NCBI GenBank assembly: GCA_946481135.1
Contig: CAMLMQ010000004.1
Coordinates: forward strand, 1-44,201
DNA length: 44,201 nucleotides
DNA from: an uncultured Microbacteriaceae bacterium
GTDB lineage: Bacteria > Actinomycetota > Actinomycetes > Actinomycetales > Microbacteriaceae
Direction: 5' to 3'
This document shows positions 1-7,466 of this stretch, piece by piece. The translations under genes were made by a program, and so were the position numbers. Numbering within the stretch: position 1 is the first letter of the stretch; every line of letters begins with the position of its first letter. The notes below the pieces were generated by a model. The model did no database searches. It was not told where the DNA came from and worked only from the letters and a program-made list of their open reading frames with translations.

Positions 1-965
1 CGACGATGCTCTACGTCAACCAGAACATCAAGAACTTCCAGATGTTCCGGTACGGCCGCATGTGGCACGTGTTCATCAACCACGGCGAGTCCGACAAGGT
101 CTACATGACCTCGAATCAGTACAAGGCGTACGACTACGCGTTCGTCGCCGGGCAGGCGGCACTCGACCGGCTGTCGAAGAAGCTGTGGAACTACGACGTC
201 GCCGGCCGGGCGATCCCGATCGGCCGACCGCAGACCGACCACCTGAGCGACGTCGTGCCGTTCGAGGGCAACGGTCGCACCGTCGTCTTCTACGCCCCGA
301 CCTGGGAGGGCGACCGGCCGACGATGGCGTACGGGTCGATCGCCTCGCACGGGGTCGCGCTCGCTCGCGCGGTGCTCGCGTCGTCGACGCACCGGCTCAT
401 CTACCGGCCCCACCCGCGCAGCGGCGTCAACTCCCGCGAATACCGCGAGGCGAACGCCGAGATCCAGCGGATGATCGCGGCGGCGAACGCCGCCGACCCG
501 TCGGCCGGGCACCTCTTCGACGACGGCGGCGTGCTCGGCTGGCAGATCGCGATCGCCGACGTGCAGGTCACCGACGTCTCCGCGATGGTCTACGATCGCC
601 TCGCCACCGGCAAGCCGCTCGTCGTGACGCGGCCGGCATCCCCGACGGCGCAGCTCGACGAGTCGGGCTTCCTCGCTCACGCCGAGTGGATGTCGACCGC
701 CGACCTCGCCGATCCTCTCGGGTTCCTCGACCGGGTGATCACCGACGAGGAGTCGCGGGCGAACCTCGCGCACTGGGCGCACCACCACTTCGGCGACACC
801 ACGCCGGGTGCGTCGACGGCGCGATTCCATGCCGCCGTCGACCGGCTCATCGCCCTCTGGGAGGAGCAGGCGGCCCTGCACCCGGGCGAGCCGCGCGTCG
901 AGCATGACCCGACGGGCGACCGCGACGACGACTCCGAAGAGGAGTCGGTGCCGCAGCCCGACTAG
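1..965 (+). CDS. CDP-glycerol glycerophosphotransferase family protein (5' end outside window)
   Basis: The reading frame is open from the window edge to a TAG at 963-965, so the true start lies upstream and only the C-terminal ~320 residues are seen. The visible part has the features of the TagB/TagF-type glycosyltransferase fold: a conserved FYAPTWEG stretch, then YRPHPRSG, then a DVSAMVYDRLATGKPLV segment that in this family binds the nucleotide-activated polyol phosphate. These enzymes add glycerol-phosphate or similar units to wall teichoic acid precursors at the inner face of the membrane. The convergent ABC exporter and the nucleotidyltransferase at 1855-4122 support a wall-polymer role. 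The C-terminus is an acidic, probably disordered tail. The exact unit transferred cannot be read from the sequence. The stop overlaps that of the convergent next gene in the shared CTAG. Confidence 0.85.
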   Translation, partial: TMLYVNQNIKNFQMFRYGRMWHVFINHGESDKVYMTSNQYKAYDYAFVAGQAALDRLSKKLWNYDVAGRAIPIGRPQTDHLSDVVPFEGNGRTVVFYAPTWEGDRPTMAYGSIASHGVALARAVLASSTHRLIYRPHPRSGVNSREYREANAEIQRMIAAANAADPSAGHLFDDGGVLGWQIAIADVQVTDVSAMVYDRLATGKPLVVTRPASPTAQLDESGFLAHAEWMSTADLADPLGFLDRVITDEESRANLAHWAHHHFGDTTPGASTARFHAAVDRLIALWEEQAALHPGEPRVEHDPTGDRDDDSEEESVPQPD

Positions 966-1819
966 TCGGCCTCGTCGCGGCGGGCCGGGGGCAGCATCGG
1001 ATAGGCGCTGCGTCCACGGGGGAGCGCCTTCGGCTTGGCGGCCTTCGGTGTCGTGACGGCCCGCGGTTTCGGCACCTTCGGCGCTTTGGGCGTCTTCGGG
1101 GCTCGGGGGCGCGGCTCGAGGTTCGGCGGGAACACCGCGGGCGCCGGCCCGAACGCCGACCGCGCCGAGGTGATCACCCGCCGCCCCATGAGGTGGTTGC
1201 CCCCGCCACCGACGACGGCGCCGATGCCGAACGGGATCATCCGACCGACGACCGACGACCCCTGCGAGGCGGCGAAGCGGCGGACGAACATCTTCTGGAT
1301 GCGATCCGCGATCGGGCTGAGCGCGGCCGACGGCAGGTTCTTCGTGATGAGCTCGCCCCAGAAGGCGTTCCGCCCGGAACCGCCCGCGGCCTGACCGGCG
1401 AACTGACGCAGCAGCTCCTGCCCTCCCGGGCCGAGCATCATCGTCATCACGAGCGTGCTCGCACGCTCGGGGTCGTCGACGGCGATGCCGTGTACCTCGG
1501 TCACCGACTGCGCGAACAGGGCGGTCGCTTCGAGGAATCCGGCGGTCTCGACGCCCGAGAGCACGAGCGACGTGCCGACCCCGACCGCCGGGATGACGGC
1601 CGACGCCCCGACGAGAGCCCCGCCCGTCGTGACGGCGGTGAGGTAGCGGCGCTCGAGGATCGCGATCAGCTGCGTCGGGGTCGCATCCGGACGGCGCGAA
1701 CGGATGCTGCGCAGGTGCGCGAGCACGACGGGCCGCTGCACCGAGAGGGCGGCGTCGAAGCCGCGCTCGAACCGCGACCGCTGCCGCGCGGTGGGCAGGA
1801 TGTCGAGCTCATCGGGCAT
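962..1819 (-). CDS. hypothetical protein with glycine-rich hydrophobic core, possibly EcsC-like
   Basis: This gene encodes 285 residues. The start at 1819 is chosen because a TACGGT hexamer lies exactly six bases before the ATG and the upstream open frame is a shadow of the ABC gene. Residues ~60-110 form a glycine/alanine/valine-rich hydrophobic stretch with the spacing seen in EcsC-type proteins, and a second glycine-rich stretch (IGAVVGGGGNHLMGRR) follows near residue 210. The last ~55 residues are a Pro/Lys/Ala-rich basic tail with repeated PKAPK-like units. The family assignment is tentative. It sits between a wall-polymer polymerase and its exporter, which suggests an envelope role, but no function can be assigned. 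Confidence 0.7.
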   Translation of the reverse strand: MPDELDILPTARQRSRFERGFDAALSVQRPVVLAHLRSIRSRRPDATPTQLIAILERRYLTAVTTGGALVGASAVIPAVGVGTSLVLSGVETAGFLEATALFAQSVTEVHGIAVDDPERASTLVMTMMLGPGGQELLRQFAGQAAGGSGRNAFWGELITKNLPSAALSPIADRIQKMFVRRFAASQGSSVVGRMIPFGIGAVVGGGGNHLMGRRVITSARSAFGPAPAVFPPNLEPRPRAPKTPKAPKVPKPRAVTTPKAAKPKALPRGRSAYPMLPPARRDEAD

Positions 1820-1825
1820 GCCGAA

Positions 1826-1831
1826 ACCGTA
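1826..1831 (-). promoter_or_regulatory. -10 element of a leaderless promoter for the gene ending at 962
   Basis: The hexamer TACGGT on the minus strand is followed by six bases and the ATG at 1819. No ribosome binding site is present. Confidence 0.55.
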
Positions 1832-1854
1832 TCCCGCGCCGCCCGCGAGAATGC

Positions 1855-2595
1855 CTACTTGACGCCGTAGTCGGCGTTGTAGCGCGCGACGACCTCGCGG
1901 ATGGGGGCGTCGAGCACGAGGCGCCCCTTGTCGAGGTAGAGGCCGCGTTCGCAGAACCGCAGCAGATCCTTCTCGCTGTGCGACACGAAGAAGAGCGTGC
2001 GTCCGCCCGCGAGCAGCTCGCCGATGCGCTCGTAGCACTTCGCCTTGAACGCCGCGTCGCCGACGGCGAGCACCTCGTCGACGAGGATGATCGGCTCCTC
2101 GAGCCGGGAGATGACGGCGAACGCGAGGCGAACCTTCATCCCGCTCGAGAGGTGCTTGTAGGGGGTGTCGACGAACTTCTCGAGTTCGGCGAACGCGATG
2201 ATCTCGTCGAAGCGCTCGGCGATCTCGGCGCTCGTCATGCCGTGGAGGCCCGCCGTGAGGTTGACGTTGTCGCGCACGGATAGGTCGTTGACGAAGCCGC
2301 CCGTGATCTCGATGAGCGGGGCGACGCCTCCCTCGACGGTCACCGAGCCCTCGTCGGGCAGCATCACCTGAGCGACCAGCTTGAGCAGCGTCGACTTGCC
2401 CTGACCGTTGCGGCCCACGACCCCGATCGCCTCGCCGGGCGCGACCGAGAACGACACGTCGCGCAGCGCCCAGAAGTCGTCGGGCTTGCGACGGCGGGTC
2501 TTGCCCGAGAAGAGGTCCTTGAAGCTGCGCCGCGCGCCGCGGTTGCGGCGGAAGCGGATGCCGACGCCCGCGACCTCGATCCCGCCCTCGGCCAT
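1855..2595 (-). CDS. ABC transporter ATP-binding protein, teichoic acid/polysaccharide export type
   Basis: This 246-residue ATPase has Walker A GRNGQGKS (61-68), signature LSSGM (149-153), Walker B IILVDE (169-174) and the switch histidine in VSHSEKD (206). The basic insertion between residues 15 and 40 and the missing C-terminal carbohydrate-binding domain resemble short TagH/Wzt-type ATPases, which energise export of lipid-linked wall polymers. Its ATG overlaps the stop codon of the upstream permease by one base (TGATG), so the two are translationally coupled. An ABC-2 permease upstream and a wall-polymer polymerase nearby support the assignment. The substrate is probably the polymer made by the enzyme at 1-965. 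Confidence 0.9.
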   Translation of the reverse strand: MAEGGIEVAGVGIRFRRNRGARRSFKDLFSGKTRRRKPDDFWALRDVSFSVAPGEAIGVVGRNGQGKSTLLKLVAQVMLPDEGSVTVEGGVAPLIEITGGFVNDLSVRDNVNLTAGLHGMTSAEIAERFDEIIAFAELEKFVDTPYKHLSSGMKVRLAFAVISRLEEPIILVDEVLAVGDAAFKAKCYERIGELLAGGRTLFFVSHSEKDLLRFCERGLYLDKGRLVLDAPIREVVARYNADYGVK

Positions 2596-3404
2596 CAGAT
2601 CTCCTTCAACACGCGGCGGATGCTCGCGCGGTAGACGAGGTAGCCGACGACGAGGAACGCGACGGTCATCGCGGCCGAGATGCCGACGGCGAACCAGTCG
2701 AGCTCCTGCGGGAAGAACGCCGCGCGGTAGAGCGAGAAGATGCCGGCGAGCGGGTTGAACGCCCCCCAGAACTGCAGTTCGTCCGGCAGGTCGCCGAGGC
2801 CGTAGATGATCGGCGAGGCGTAGAAGAGGAAGCGCAGCACGAGCTTCACGGCGCGTTCGAGGTCGCGGAAGAACACCACGAGCGGAGCGACGAGCAGCCC
2901 GATCCCGAGCGTGAGTCCCGCCTGCAGCGGGATCGCGAGCAGCCACCACAGCGCCTCGAGGTGCAGCTGCGCACCGAAGATGATCGCGAACAGGGCGAGT
3001 ACCGGGATGGCGAGCAGGAACTCGATCCCCTTGCTCAGCACGAGCCGCCCCACCCAGATCGTGCGGGGGATCGTCGTCGAGCGGATGAGCTTGGCCTCAC
3101 GTGTGAAGGCCCGGGTCGAGTCGGAGACCGCGCCGGTGAACCACATCCACGGCAGCAGTCCCGCGAGCAGGAACACGATGTACGGCTCGTGCCCGACCCC
3201 GCGGCCGAAGACGACCGTGAAGACGAACCAGTAGATGGCCGCCATCACGAGCGGGTCGAGGATCGACCACAGGTACCCGAGCGCGCTCGTCGAGTAGCGC
3301 ACCTTGAGGTCGCGTGTCGTCAGCAGCCACAGCGACCGGCGGTAGCGGGTGGCGGGCGACCACCGACGGCGCGCCACAGGGCGCGCGGGATCGTCGACAG
3401 TCAC
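2595..3404 (-). CDS. ABC-2 type transporter permease, polysaccharide/teichoic acid export
   Basis: The protein has 269 residues with about six membrane segments and the N-terminal amphipathic LTTRDLKVRYSTSALGYLW region typical of TagG/Wzm permeases. It should form the membrane channel partner of the ATPase at 1855-2595, flipping a lipid-linked polymer across the cytoplasmic membrane. GTG at 3404 is chosen as start because TACGCT stands six bases upstream and no Shine-Dalgarno sequence is present. This gives the permease/ATPase pair its own promoter within 25 bases of the upstream nucleotidyltransferase gene. Confidence 0.9.
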   Translation of the reverse strand: MTVDDPARPVARRRWSPATRYRRSLWLLTTRDLKVRYSTSALGYLWSILDPLVMAAIYWFVFTVVFGRGVGHEPYIVFLLAGLLPWMWFTGAVSDSTRAFTREAKLIRSTTIPRTIWVGRLVLSKGIEFLLAIPVLALFAIIFGAQLHLEALWWLLAIPLQAGLTLGIGLLVAPLVVFFRDLERAVKLVLRFLFYASPIIYGLGDLPDELQFWGAFNPLAGIFSLYRAAFFPQELDWFAVGISAAMTVAFLVVGYLVYRASIRRVLKEI

Positions 3405-3410
3405 GCTGTC

Positions 3411-3416
3411 AGCGTA
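3411..3416 (-). promoter_or_regulatory. -10 element of a leaderless promoter for the export permease
   Basis: TACGCT on the minus strand ends six bases before the GTG at 3404. It lies in the 25-base gap after the nucleotidyltransferase gene. Confidence 0.5.
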
Positions 3417-3429
3417 CTGGCGCGACTCC

Positions 3430-4122
3430 TCAGACGAAGAGGTTGGCGCGCTCGAGGTCTTCGGCGAAGTCGATCTCGACCGCGTACAGGTCGGAGATGT
3501 CGACGGGCGCGAACTTCAGGCCGTCGACCTCGATCGCGACCTCGATGCCGCGCTCGAAGTAGTCCTGGTCGCCGACCTGCTGCAGGCGACGGATGAGCGC
3601 CGCCTTGTCGTCGCGCGAGACGAAGTTGATGCCGACCGCCTCGCCGAGGCCGCCGACGACCGTCTTCGAGAGCTCCTGGATGTGACCCGACGCGTCGGTC
3701 GTGTACTTGACCTCCTCGTCCGACACCTTGGCGGTGTTGACGCACACGAAGCTCTGGTTGCGGGCGACGAGGTCGCCGGCACGCACGAGCGCCTCGGGGT
3801 CGAACACGACGTCGCCGTTCATCCAGAGCACGCCGCCATCCTTCGACGCCTGCAGGGCGCGCAGGAGCGACTTCGACGTGTTGGTCTGGTCGTAGCGCTC
3901 GTTGTACACGTAGGTGTTGTCGGGGAACGCCTCGACGATGTGCTCGAGCTTGTAGCCGACGACCGTCGTGACGTGCACGTCACGACCGAAGGCCTGGTGG
4001 ATGTTGTCCATCTGCTGCTGCATGATGCTGCGGCCGTCGCTGAGCTCGGTGAGCGGCTTCGGCAGCGAGCGGCCGAGCCGGCTGCCCATCCCGGCAGCGA
4101 GGATGACGATCTGCGTGGTCAT
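3430..4122 (-). CDS. NTP transferase, LicC/TarI-like sugar- or choline-phosphate nucleotidyltransferase
   Basis: The 230-residue protein opens with LAAGMGSRLG (8-17) and PKPL (21-24), the nucleotide-binding signature of the sugar-phosphate nucleotidyltransferase fold. NGD at 102-104 is a likely metal site, and a DFAEDLERA segment lies near the C-terminus. The NTSKSLL stretch (81-87) resembles phosphocholine cytidylyltransferases of the LicC type. It would supply an activated precursor such as a CDP-linked alcohol or sugar for the adjacent wall polymer. The substrate cannot be decided from sequence alone. The start has a strong ribosome binding site and is first in a minus-strand run with the exporter genes. 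Confidence 0.85.
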   Translation of the reverse strand: MTTQIVILAAGMGSRLGRSLPKPLTELSDGRSIMQQQMDNIHQAFGRDVHVTTVVGYKLEHIVEAFPDNTYVYNERYDQTNTSKSLLRALQASKDGGVLWMNGDVVFDPEALVRAGDLVARNQSFVCVNTAKVSDEEVKYTTDASGHIQELSKTVVGGLGEAVGINFVSRDDKAALIRRLQQVGDQDYFERGIEVAIEVDGLKFAPVDISDLYAVEIDFAEDLERANLFV

Positions 4123-4131
4123 GGCGCTGAT

Positions 4132-4137
4132 CTCCTT
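4132..4137 (-). promoter_or_regulatory. Shine-Dalgarno AAGGAG for the nucleotidyltransferase
   Basis: AAGGAG lies nine bases before the ATG at 4122. It is one of the clearer ribosome binding sites here, which suggests this gene has a leadered transcript unlike many neighbours. Confidence 0.7.
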
Positions 4138-4321
4138 AGGGTGTCGCCTCTGTGAAATGGCCCCTTCGGCGGTGATCTTTCACCTGCTGTTCACCAAGAG
4201 ACCTTGTGCAAGACACCCCGTTGTGCTCGCCCGAGTTTATCGGCGCCTTCTGCGCGAAACCCAGGACCTTGACACGACCGTTCTCGGATCGTGATCAAAC
4301 GTCGGGGAAATTCTCACTTGG
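4138..4321. promoter_or_regulatory. divergent intergenic region between wall-polymer operon and ABC transporter
   Basis: This stretch is more AT-rich than its surroundings and carries no gene. A minus-strand TAAACT (4234-4239) could be the -10 of the nucleotidyltransferase operon with a leader of about 100 bases. In that leader, GGTGA and TCACC arms around TCTT can form a small hairpin near 4171-4184. A TTGACA on the plus strand (4269-4274) has no matching -10 at the usual distance. Confidence 0.3.
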
Positions 4322-4327
4322 TACGGT
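4322..4327 (+). promoter_or_regulatory. -10 element of a leaderless promoter for the ABC ATPase
   Basis: TACGGT is followed by six bases and the GTG start at 4334, with no ribosome binding site between. Confidence 0.55.
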
Positions 4328-4333
4328 TGAGCC

Positions 4334-5407
4334 GTGGAACCGGACCGCGACACCCCCTCCGCGGGCCGCAAGAAGCCGAGCGGACGCTCGACGACCGCCC
4401 GATCGGCGACCACCCGTCGCGCCCCTGTCGCGGTCGCCTCGGCTCCCGTCGCGGAACCGGTCGCCGAAGTGGCCGTCGAGGCCGTCGTCGCGACCGAGGC
4501 GCCGACCGCCCCCTCGAAGACGACGTCGAAGGCGACCCCGAAGGCCGCGCCGACGGCGTCCCGGCCGTCGCCGAAGAAGAAGCCCACCACCCAGGCGGTC
4601 GCGACCGCGCGCGGCCCCCGCACCGCGCTGACCGCTCCCACGACGGCGGGTTCCGCGCTCTCGGTGCGCGGCCTCACCAAGCGCTTCGGGGATGTCGTCG
4701 CCGTCGACGACGTCGACCTCGACGTGCCCGCAGGCACCTTCTACGGGTTCGTCGGGCCCAACGGCGCCGGCAAGACGACGACACTCGCGATGATCACCGG
4801 GCTGCTGCGCCCCGACGCCGGCGCGGTGACCGTGCACGGCGTCGACGTGTGGCGCAACCCGGCCGTCGCGAAGAAGTCCCTCGGCGTGCTGCCCGACCAG
4901 CTGCGCCTCTTCGACCGGCTCACCGGTGCCGAGTTCCTCCACCACGCGGGCGCCCTCCGGGGTCTCGGACGCGACACCATCGCCCACCGCGTCGACGACC
5001 TCAGCGCCGCATTCGGGCTCCGCCACTCTCTCGACCGCTTCGTCTCCGACTACTCCGCCGGCATGATCAAGAAGATCGCCATCGCGGCGGCCATGATCCA
5101 CTCGCCGCGGCTGCTCGTGCTCGACGAGCCGTTCGAGTCGGTCGACCCGGTGTCGGCGAACGCCGTCATCGGCATCCTCAAGAAGTACGCCCAGGCCGGC
5201 GGCACGGTGCTGCTGTCGAGCCACAGCATGTCGCTCATCGAGCGCACGTGCGACTCGGTCGCGATCATCGCCGAGGGGCGGATGCTGGCGGCCGGTCCGC
5301 TCGACGAGGTGATCGACGGGGAGAGCCTCGAGACGCGCTTCGTCGAACTCGCGGGCGGCGCCACCGCGGTGGAGGGCATGGAGTGGTTGCAGAGCTACTC
5401 CGACTGA
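4334..5407 (+). CDS. ABC transporter ATP-binding protein with long N-terminal extension
   Basis: The protein has 357 residues. The ATPase domain occupies about 108-345, with Walker A GPNGAGKT (141-148), a degenerate signature YSAGM, Walker B LLVLDEP and the switch histidine in SSHSMS. This fits the CcmA/ABC-2 exporter class. The first ~105 residues are an unusual Ala/Pro/Thr/Lys-rich low-complexity arm, probably disordered. The GTG at 4334 is supported by a -10 hexamer six bases upstream, so the arm appears to be translated. A shorter start near residue 108 is possible. The permease gene begins 25 bases before this gene ends. The substrate is unknown. Confidence 0.85.
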   Translation: MEPDRDTPSAGRKKPSGRSTTARSATTRRAPVAVASAPVAEPVAEVAVEAVVATEAPTAPSKTTSKATPKAAPTASRPSPKKKPTTQAVATARGPRTALTAPTTAGSALSVRGLTKRFGDVVAVDDVDLDVPAGTFYGFVGPNGAGKTTTLAMITGLLRPDAGAVTVHGVDVWRNPAVAKKSLGVLPDQLRLFDRLTGAEFLHHAGALRGLGRDTIAHRVDDLSAAFGLRHSLDRFVSDYSAGMIKKIAIAAAMIHSPRLLVLDEPFESVDPVSANAVIGILKKYAQAGGTVLLSSHSMSLIERTCDSVAIIAEGRMLAAGPLDEVIDGESLETRFVELAGGATAVEGMEWLQSYSD

Positions 5408-6996
5408 AGGTCCGGCTGCTCGCCAACGCGTTCCGCACCCCGCGCGGCGCGGCCTGGGCGGGTGTCGGTGTCGTGCTCGCGGGCGTCGGCGTCGCGCTGC
5501 TCTGGGGCGGGGCGACCCTCGCCGCCGACCTCGACGCGGTCACCCGCGACCGGGTGGTCGCCCTCGTCGGCGCCCTCGTCTCGCTCGCCGCGTTCTTCGT
5601 GCCGGTCGTCGTGTCGCGCACGCACATCATCCCGCCGCGCGCGCTGCGCCTCTTCGGGCTGAGTCCGTTCACGATCGGCGTCGCCATCCTCGTGCTCACC
5701 CTCGTCGGACCGGCGCTGGTGCTGCTCCCGGTGGCGCTGTCACCGCTGCTGCTCTGGGAGGGCCCCGAGCGCGAGCTCGCGGCCCTCGCCGTGCCGCTCA
5801 TCGTGCTCGAAGGGATGCTCGCTGCCCGCGTCGGAGCGGTGATCGGTGCCGTGCTCAAGTTCCGTCCCGTCGCGAGCGGCGTGCTGCGGGTCGTCGCGCT
5901 CCTGCTGGTGATCGGCGGCCTCGCGCTGATCGGCGCGCAACTCGCGCCCACGCTCGCGGCCCTGCTGCCCGGGGCGTGGTGGCCGATGACCCTCGGCGCG
6001 GTGCTCGTGCTCGCGCCGCTGCGTGCCCCCGTCATCACCGAGACCCTCGCCGCGCTGCCCGTCGGCGCGTTCTGGCGTGCACCCGGCCACGATCTCGCCG
6101 GGCGCGCCGACCTCGTGCAGCAGGACCTCCTGCTCGGCGCGCTCGCCATCCTCGTGCTTGCGGCGCTCTGGATCGCGTCGCTGCGTTACATGCTGCGCCC
6201 CACGCGTCGGGTGCCACGGGAGCGTGCCGCGCGGGTGCCGGGCTGGTTCCGGCGCCTGCGCTCGACGCCGACGGGCGCGATCGCCGCGCGCAGCTTCACC
6301 TACTGGGGGCGCGACCCGCGCTACCGGGCGGCGCTGCTCATCCTCCCCGCCATCCCGGTCGTGATGCTGCTCGCGATGATGATCGCCGGCATCCCGTTCT
6401 CCGTCGCGGTGCTCGTACCGCTGCCCGTGATCGCCCTGCTGCTCGCGTGGGGCACGCTGCACAACGACGTCGCCTACGACTCGACCGCCATCTGGACCCA
6501 CCTCGCCGCGCAGACCCGCGGCGTGCACGACCGCATCGGACGGATGCTGCCGGTGCTCGCGATCGGCGTGCCCGTGGTGCTCCTCGGCACCCCCCTCACG
6601 GCGTGGCTCGCCGGCGACCTCATGCTCATCCCCGCGGTGCTCGGCGTCTGCGGCGGGCTGCTGCTCGGCGGTGTCGGGGTGTCGAGTCTCCTCTCGGCGC
6701 GCTCGCCCTACCCGGCGACGCGGCCCGGCGACGCCCCCTTCCAGCAGCCGCAGGTGACGGGAGCCTCGGGCGCGGGCATCCAGGCCGGGTCGATCCTGCT
6801 CACCCTGCTCGTCGCATCACCCGCGATCGCCGCGCTCGTGCTGGAGGTGCTCGGCGTCGCCGGGCCGTGGACGTGGGTCGCACTCGCCGCCGGACTCGTG
6901 GGCGGGGGGATCATGCTCGTCGTCGGCATCCGTGCGGGCGGAGCGGTGTTCGACCGGCGTCTGCCCGAGCTGCTCGAGTTCGCGCTGCGCAACTGA
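5383..6996 (+). CDS. ABC transporter permease, large multi-spanning membrane protein
   Basis: This is a 537-residue, strongly hydrophobic protein with at least ten predicted membrane segments and a central basic loop (PTRRVPRERAARVPGWFRRLRS). It resembles the large exporter-type permeases paired with CcmA-like ATPases in actinomycetes. The GTG at 5383 is chosen because GGAGG stands seven bases upstream (5371-5375) inside the ATPase gene. The open frame further upstream is a shadow of that gene. The 25-base overlap implies translational coupling and a joint complex in the membrane. The transported substrate cannot be inferred. Confidence 0.85.
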   Translation: MVAELLRLKVRLLANAFRTPRGAAWAGVGVVLAGVGVALLWGGATLAADLDAVTRDRVVALVGALVSLAAFFVPVVVSRTHIIPPRALRLFGLSPFTIGVAILVLTLVGPALVLLPVALSPLLLWEGPERELAALAVPLIVLEGMLAARVGAVIGAVLKFRPVASGVLRVVALLLVIGGLALIGAQLAPTLAALLPGAWWPMTLGAVLVLAPLRAPVITETLAALPVGAFWRAPGHDLAGRADLVQQDLLLGALAILVLAALWIASLRYMLRPTRRVPRERAARVPGWFRRLRSTPTGAIAARSFTYWGRDPRYRAALLILPAIPVVMLLAMMIAGIPFSVAVLVPLPVIALLLAWGTLHNDVAYDSTAIWTHLAAQTRGVHDRIGRMLPVLAIGVPVVLLGTPLTAWLAGDLMLIPAVLGVCGGLLLGGVGVSSLLSARSPYPATRPGDAPFQQPQVTGASGAGIQAGSILLTLLVASPAIAALVLEVLGVAGPWTWVALAAGLVGGGIMLVVGIRAGGAVFDRRLPELLEFALRN

Positions 6997-7022
6997 GACC
7001 TGCGCGGGGCGCGGTCGGGTCG

Positions 7023-7028
7023 TACCCT
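7023..7028 (+). promoter_or_regulatory. -10 element of a leaderless promoter for the DUF3039 gene
   Basis: TACCCT ends six bases before the ATG at 7035. Confidence 0.55.
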
Positions 7029-7034
7029 GGACGC

Positions 7035-7307
7035 ATGGCCGACCTGGATCGCGGACCCGACACCGTCGGAGGCGGAACCGACACCCTCGATCGCGAACTC
7101 GAGAAGCTGCTCGAGGACGCCCAGCTCGAAGACGGCGACCACGAGCGCTTCTCGCACTACGTGCCGAAGGACAAGATCCTCGAGTCGGCGCTGACCGGCA
7201 AACCCGTGCGCGCCCTGTGCGGCAAGAAGTGGATCCCGGGTCGTGACCCCGAGAAGTTCCCCGTCTGCCCCGACTGCAAGCGCATCTACGAGCGCATGAA
7301 GCGCTGA
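7035..7307 (+). CDS. DUF3039 domain-containing protein
   Basis: This 90-residue protein has an acidic N-terminal half and a C-terminal half with HYVPKDKILES, a single Cys in ALCGKKWIPG, and a CPDC knuckle followed by a basic tail. The cysteines may bind a metal in a small zinc-ribbon-like unit. It matches the actinobacterial DUF3039 family, whose function I do not know. It is probably leaderless. Its stop codon lies inside a hairpin at 7303-7324. Confidence 0.85.
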   Translation: MADLDRGPDTVGGGTDTLDRELEKLLEDAQLEDGDHERFSHYVPKDKILESALTGKPVRALCGKKWIPGRDPEKFPVCPDCKRIYERMKR

Positions 7308-7324
7308 GCCCCCAGGGTCTCAGC
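7303..7324 (+). terminator. hairpin overlapping the DUF3039 stop codon
   Basis: Arms GCTGAG and CTCAGC enclose a C-rich/G-rich loop that can pair further. There is no T tract, so termination is uncertain. Confidence 0.35.
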
Positions 7325-7379
7325 CACTCCGACGGTGGTGCCGTCCGTGGGTTCATCACCACGGCATCCGTGACATTCC

Positions 7380-7423
7380 GTCCTCCCCAGGGCGCGATCC
7401 GCGCGAACAATCACGGATGAGCG
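7380..7423 (+). repeat. copy A of an imperfect 44-base repeat (left flank of nuclease-like gene)
   Basis: This stretch matches 8367-8410 at 36 of 44 positions with no gaps. The shared core is ATCCGCGCGAA followed by a CGGATGA arm that can fold back on it. A third core copy lies at 40905-40931 on the other strand. Confidence 0.7.
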
Positions 7424-7454
7424 CCGGGCTGCGCGACGGTCGTGCCCGCCGGGA

Positions 7455-7460
7455 CACGCT
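7455..7460 (+). promoter_or_regulatory. -10-like element of a leaderless promoter for the DUF559-like gene
   Basis: CACGCT ends six bases before the ATG at 7467, followed by a CGACGC spacer similar to those of other genes here. Confidence 0.4.
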
Positions 7461-7466
7461 CGACGC

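Noticed and set aside
4269..4274. TTGACA as a -35 element for the ABC ATPase
   Set aside because: The -10 that fits the start codon is 47 bases downstream, and no -10 lies at 16-18 bases from the TTGACA.
7303..7324. Classical rho-independent terminators in the window
   Set aside because: All hairpins found after genes lack a downstream T tract, so none is called a certain terminator.
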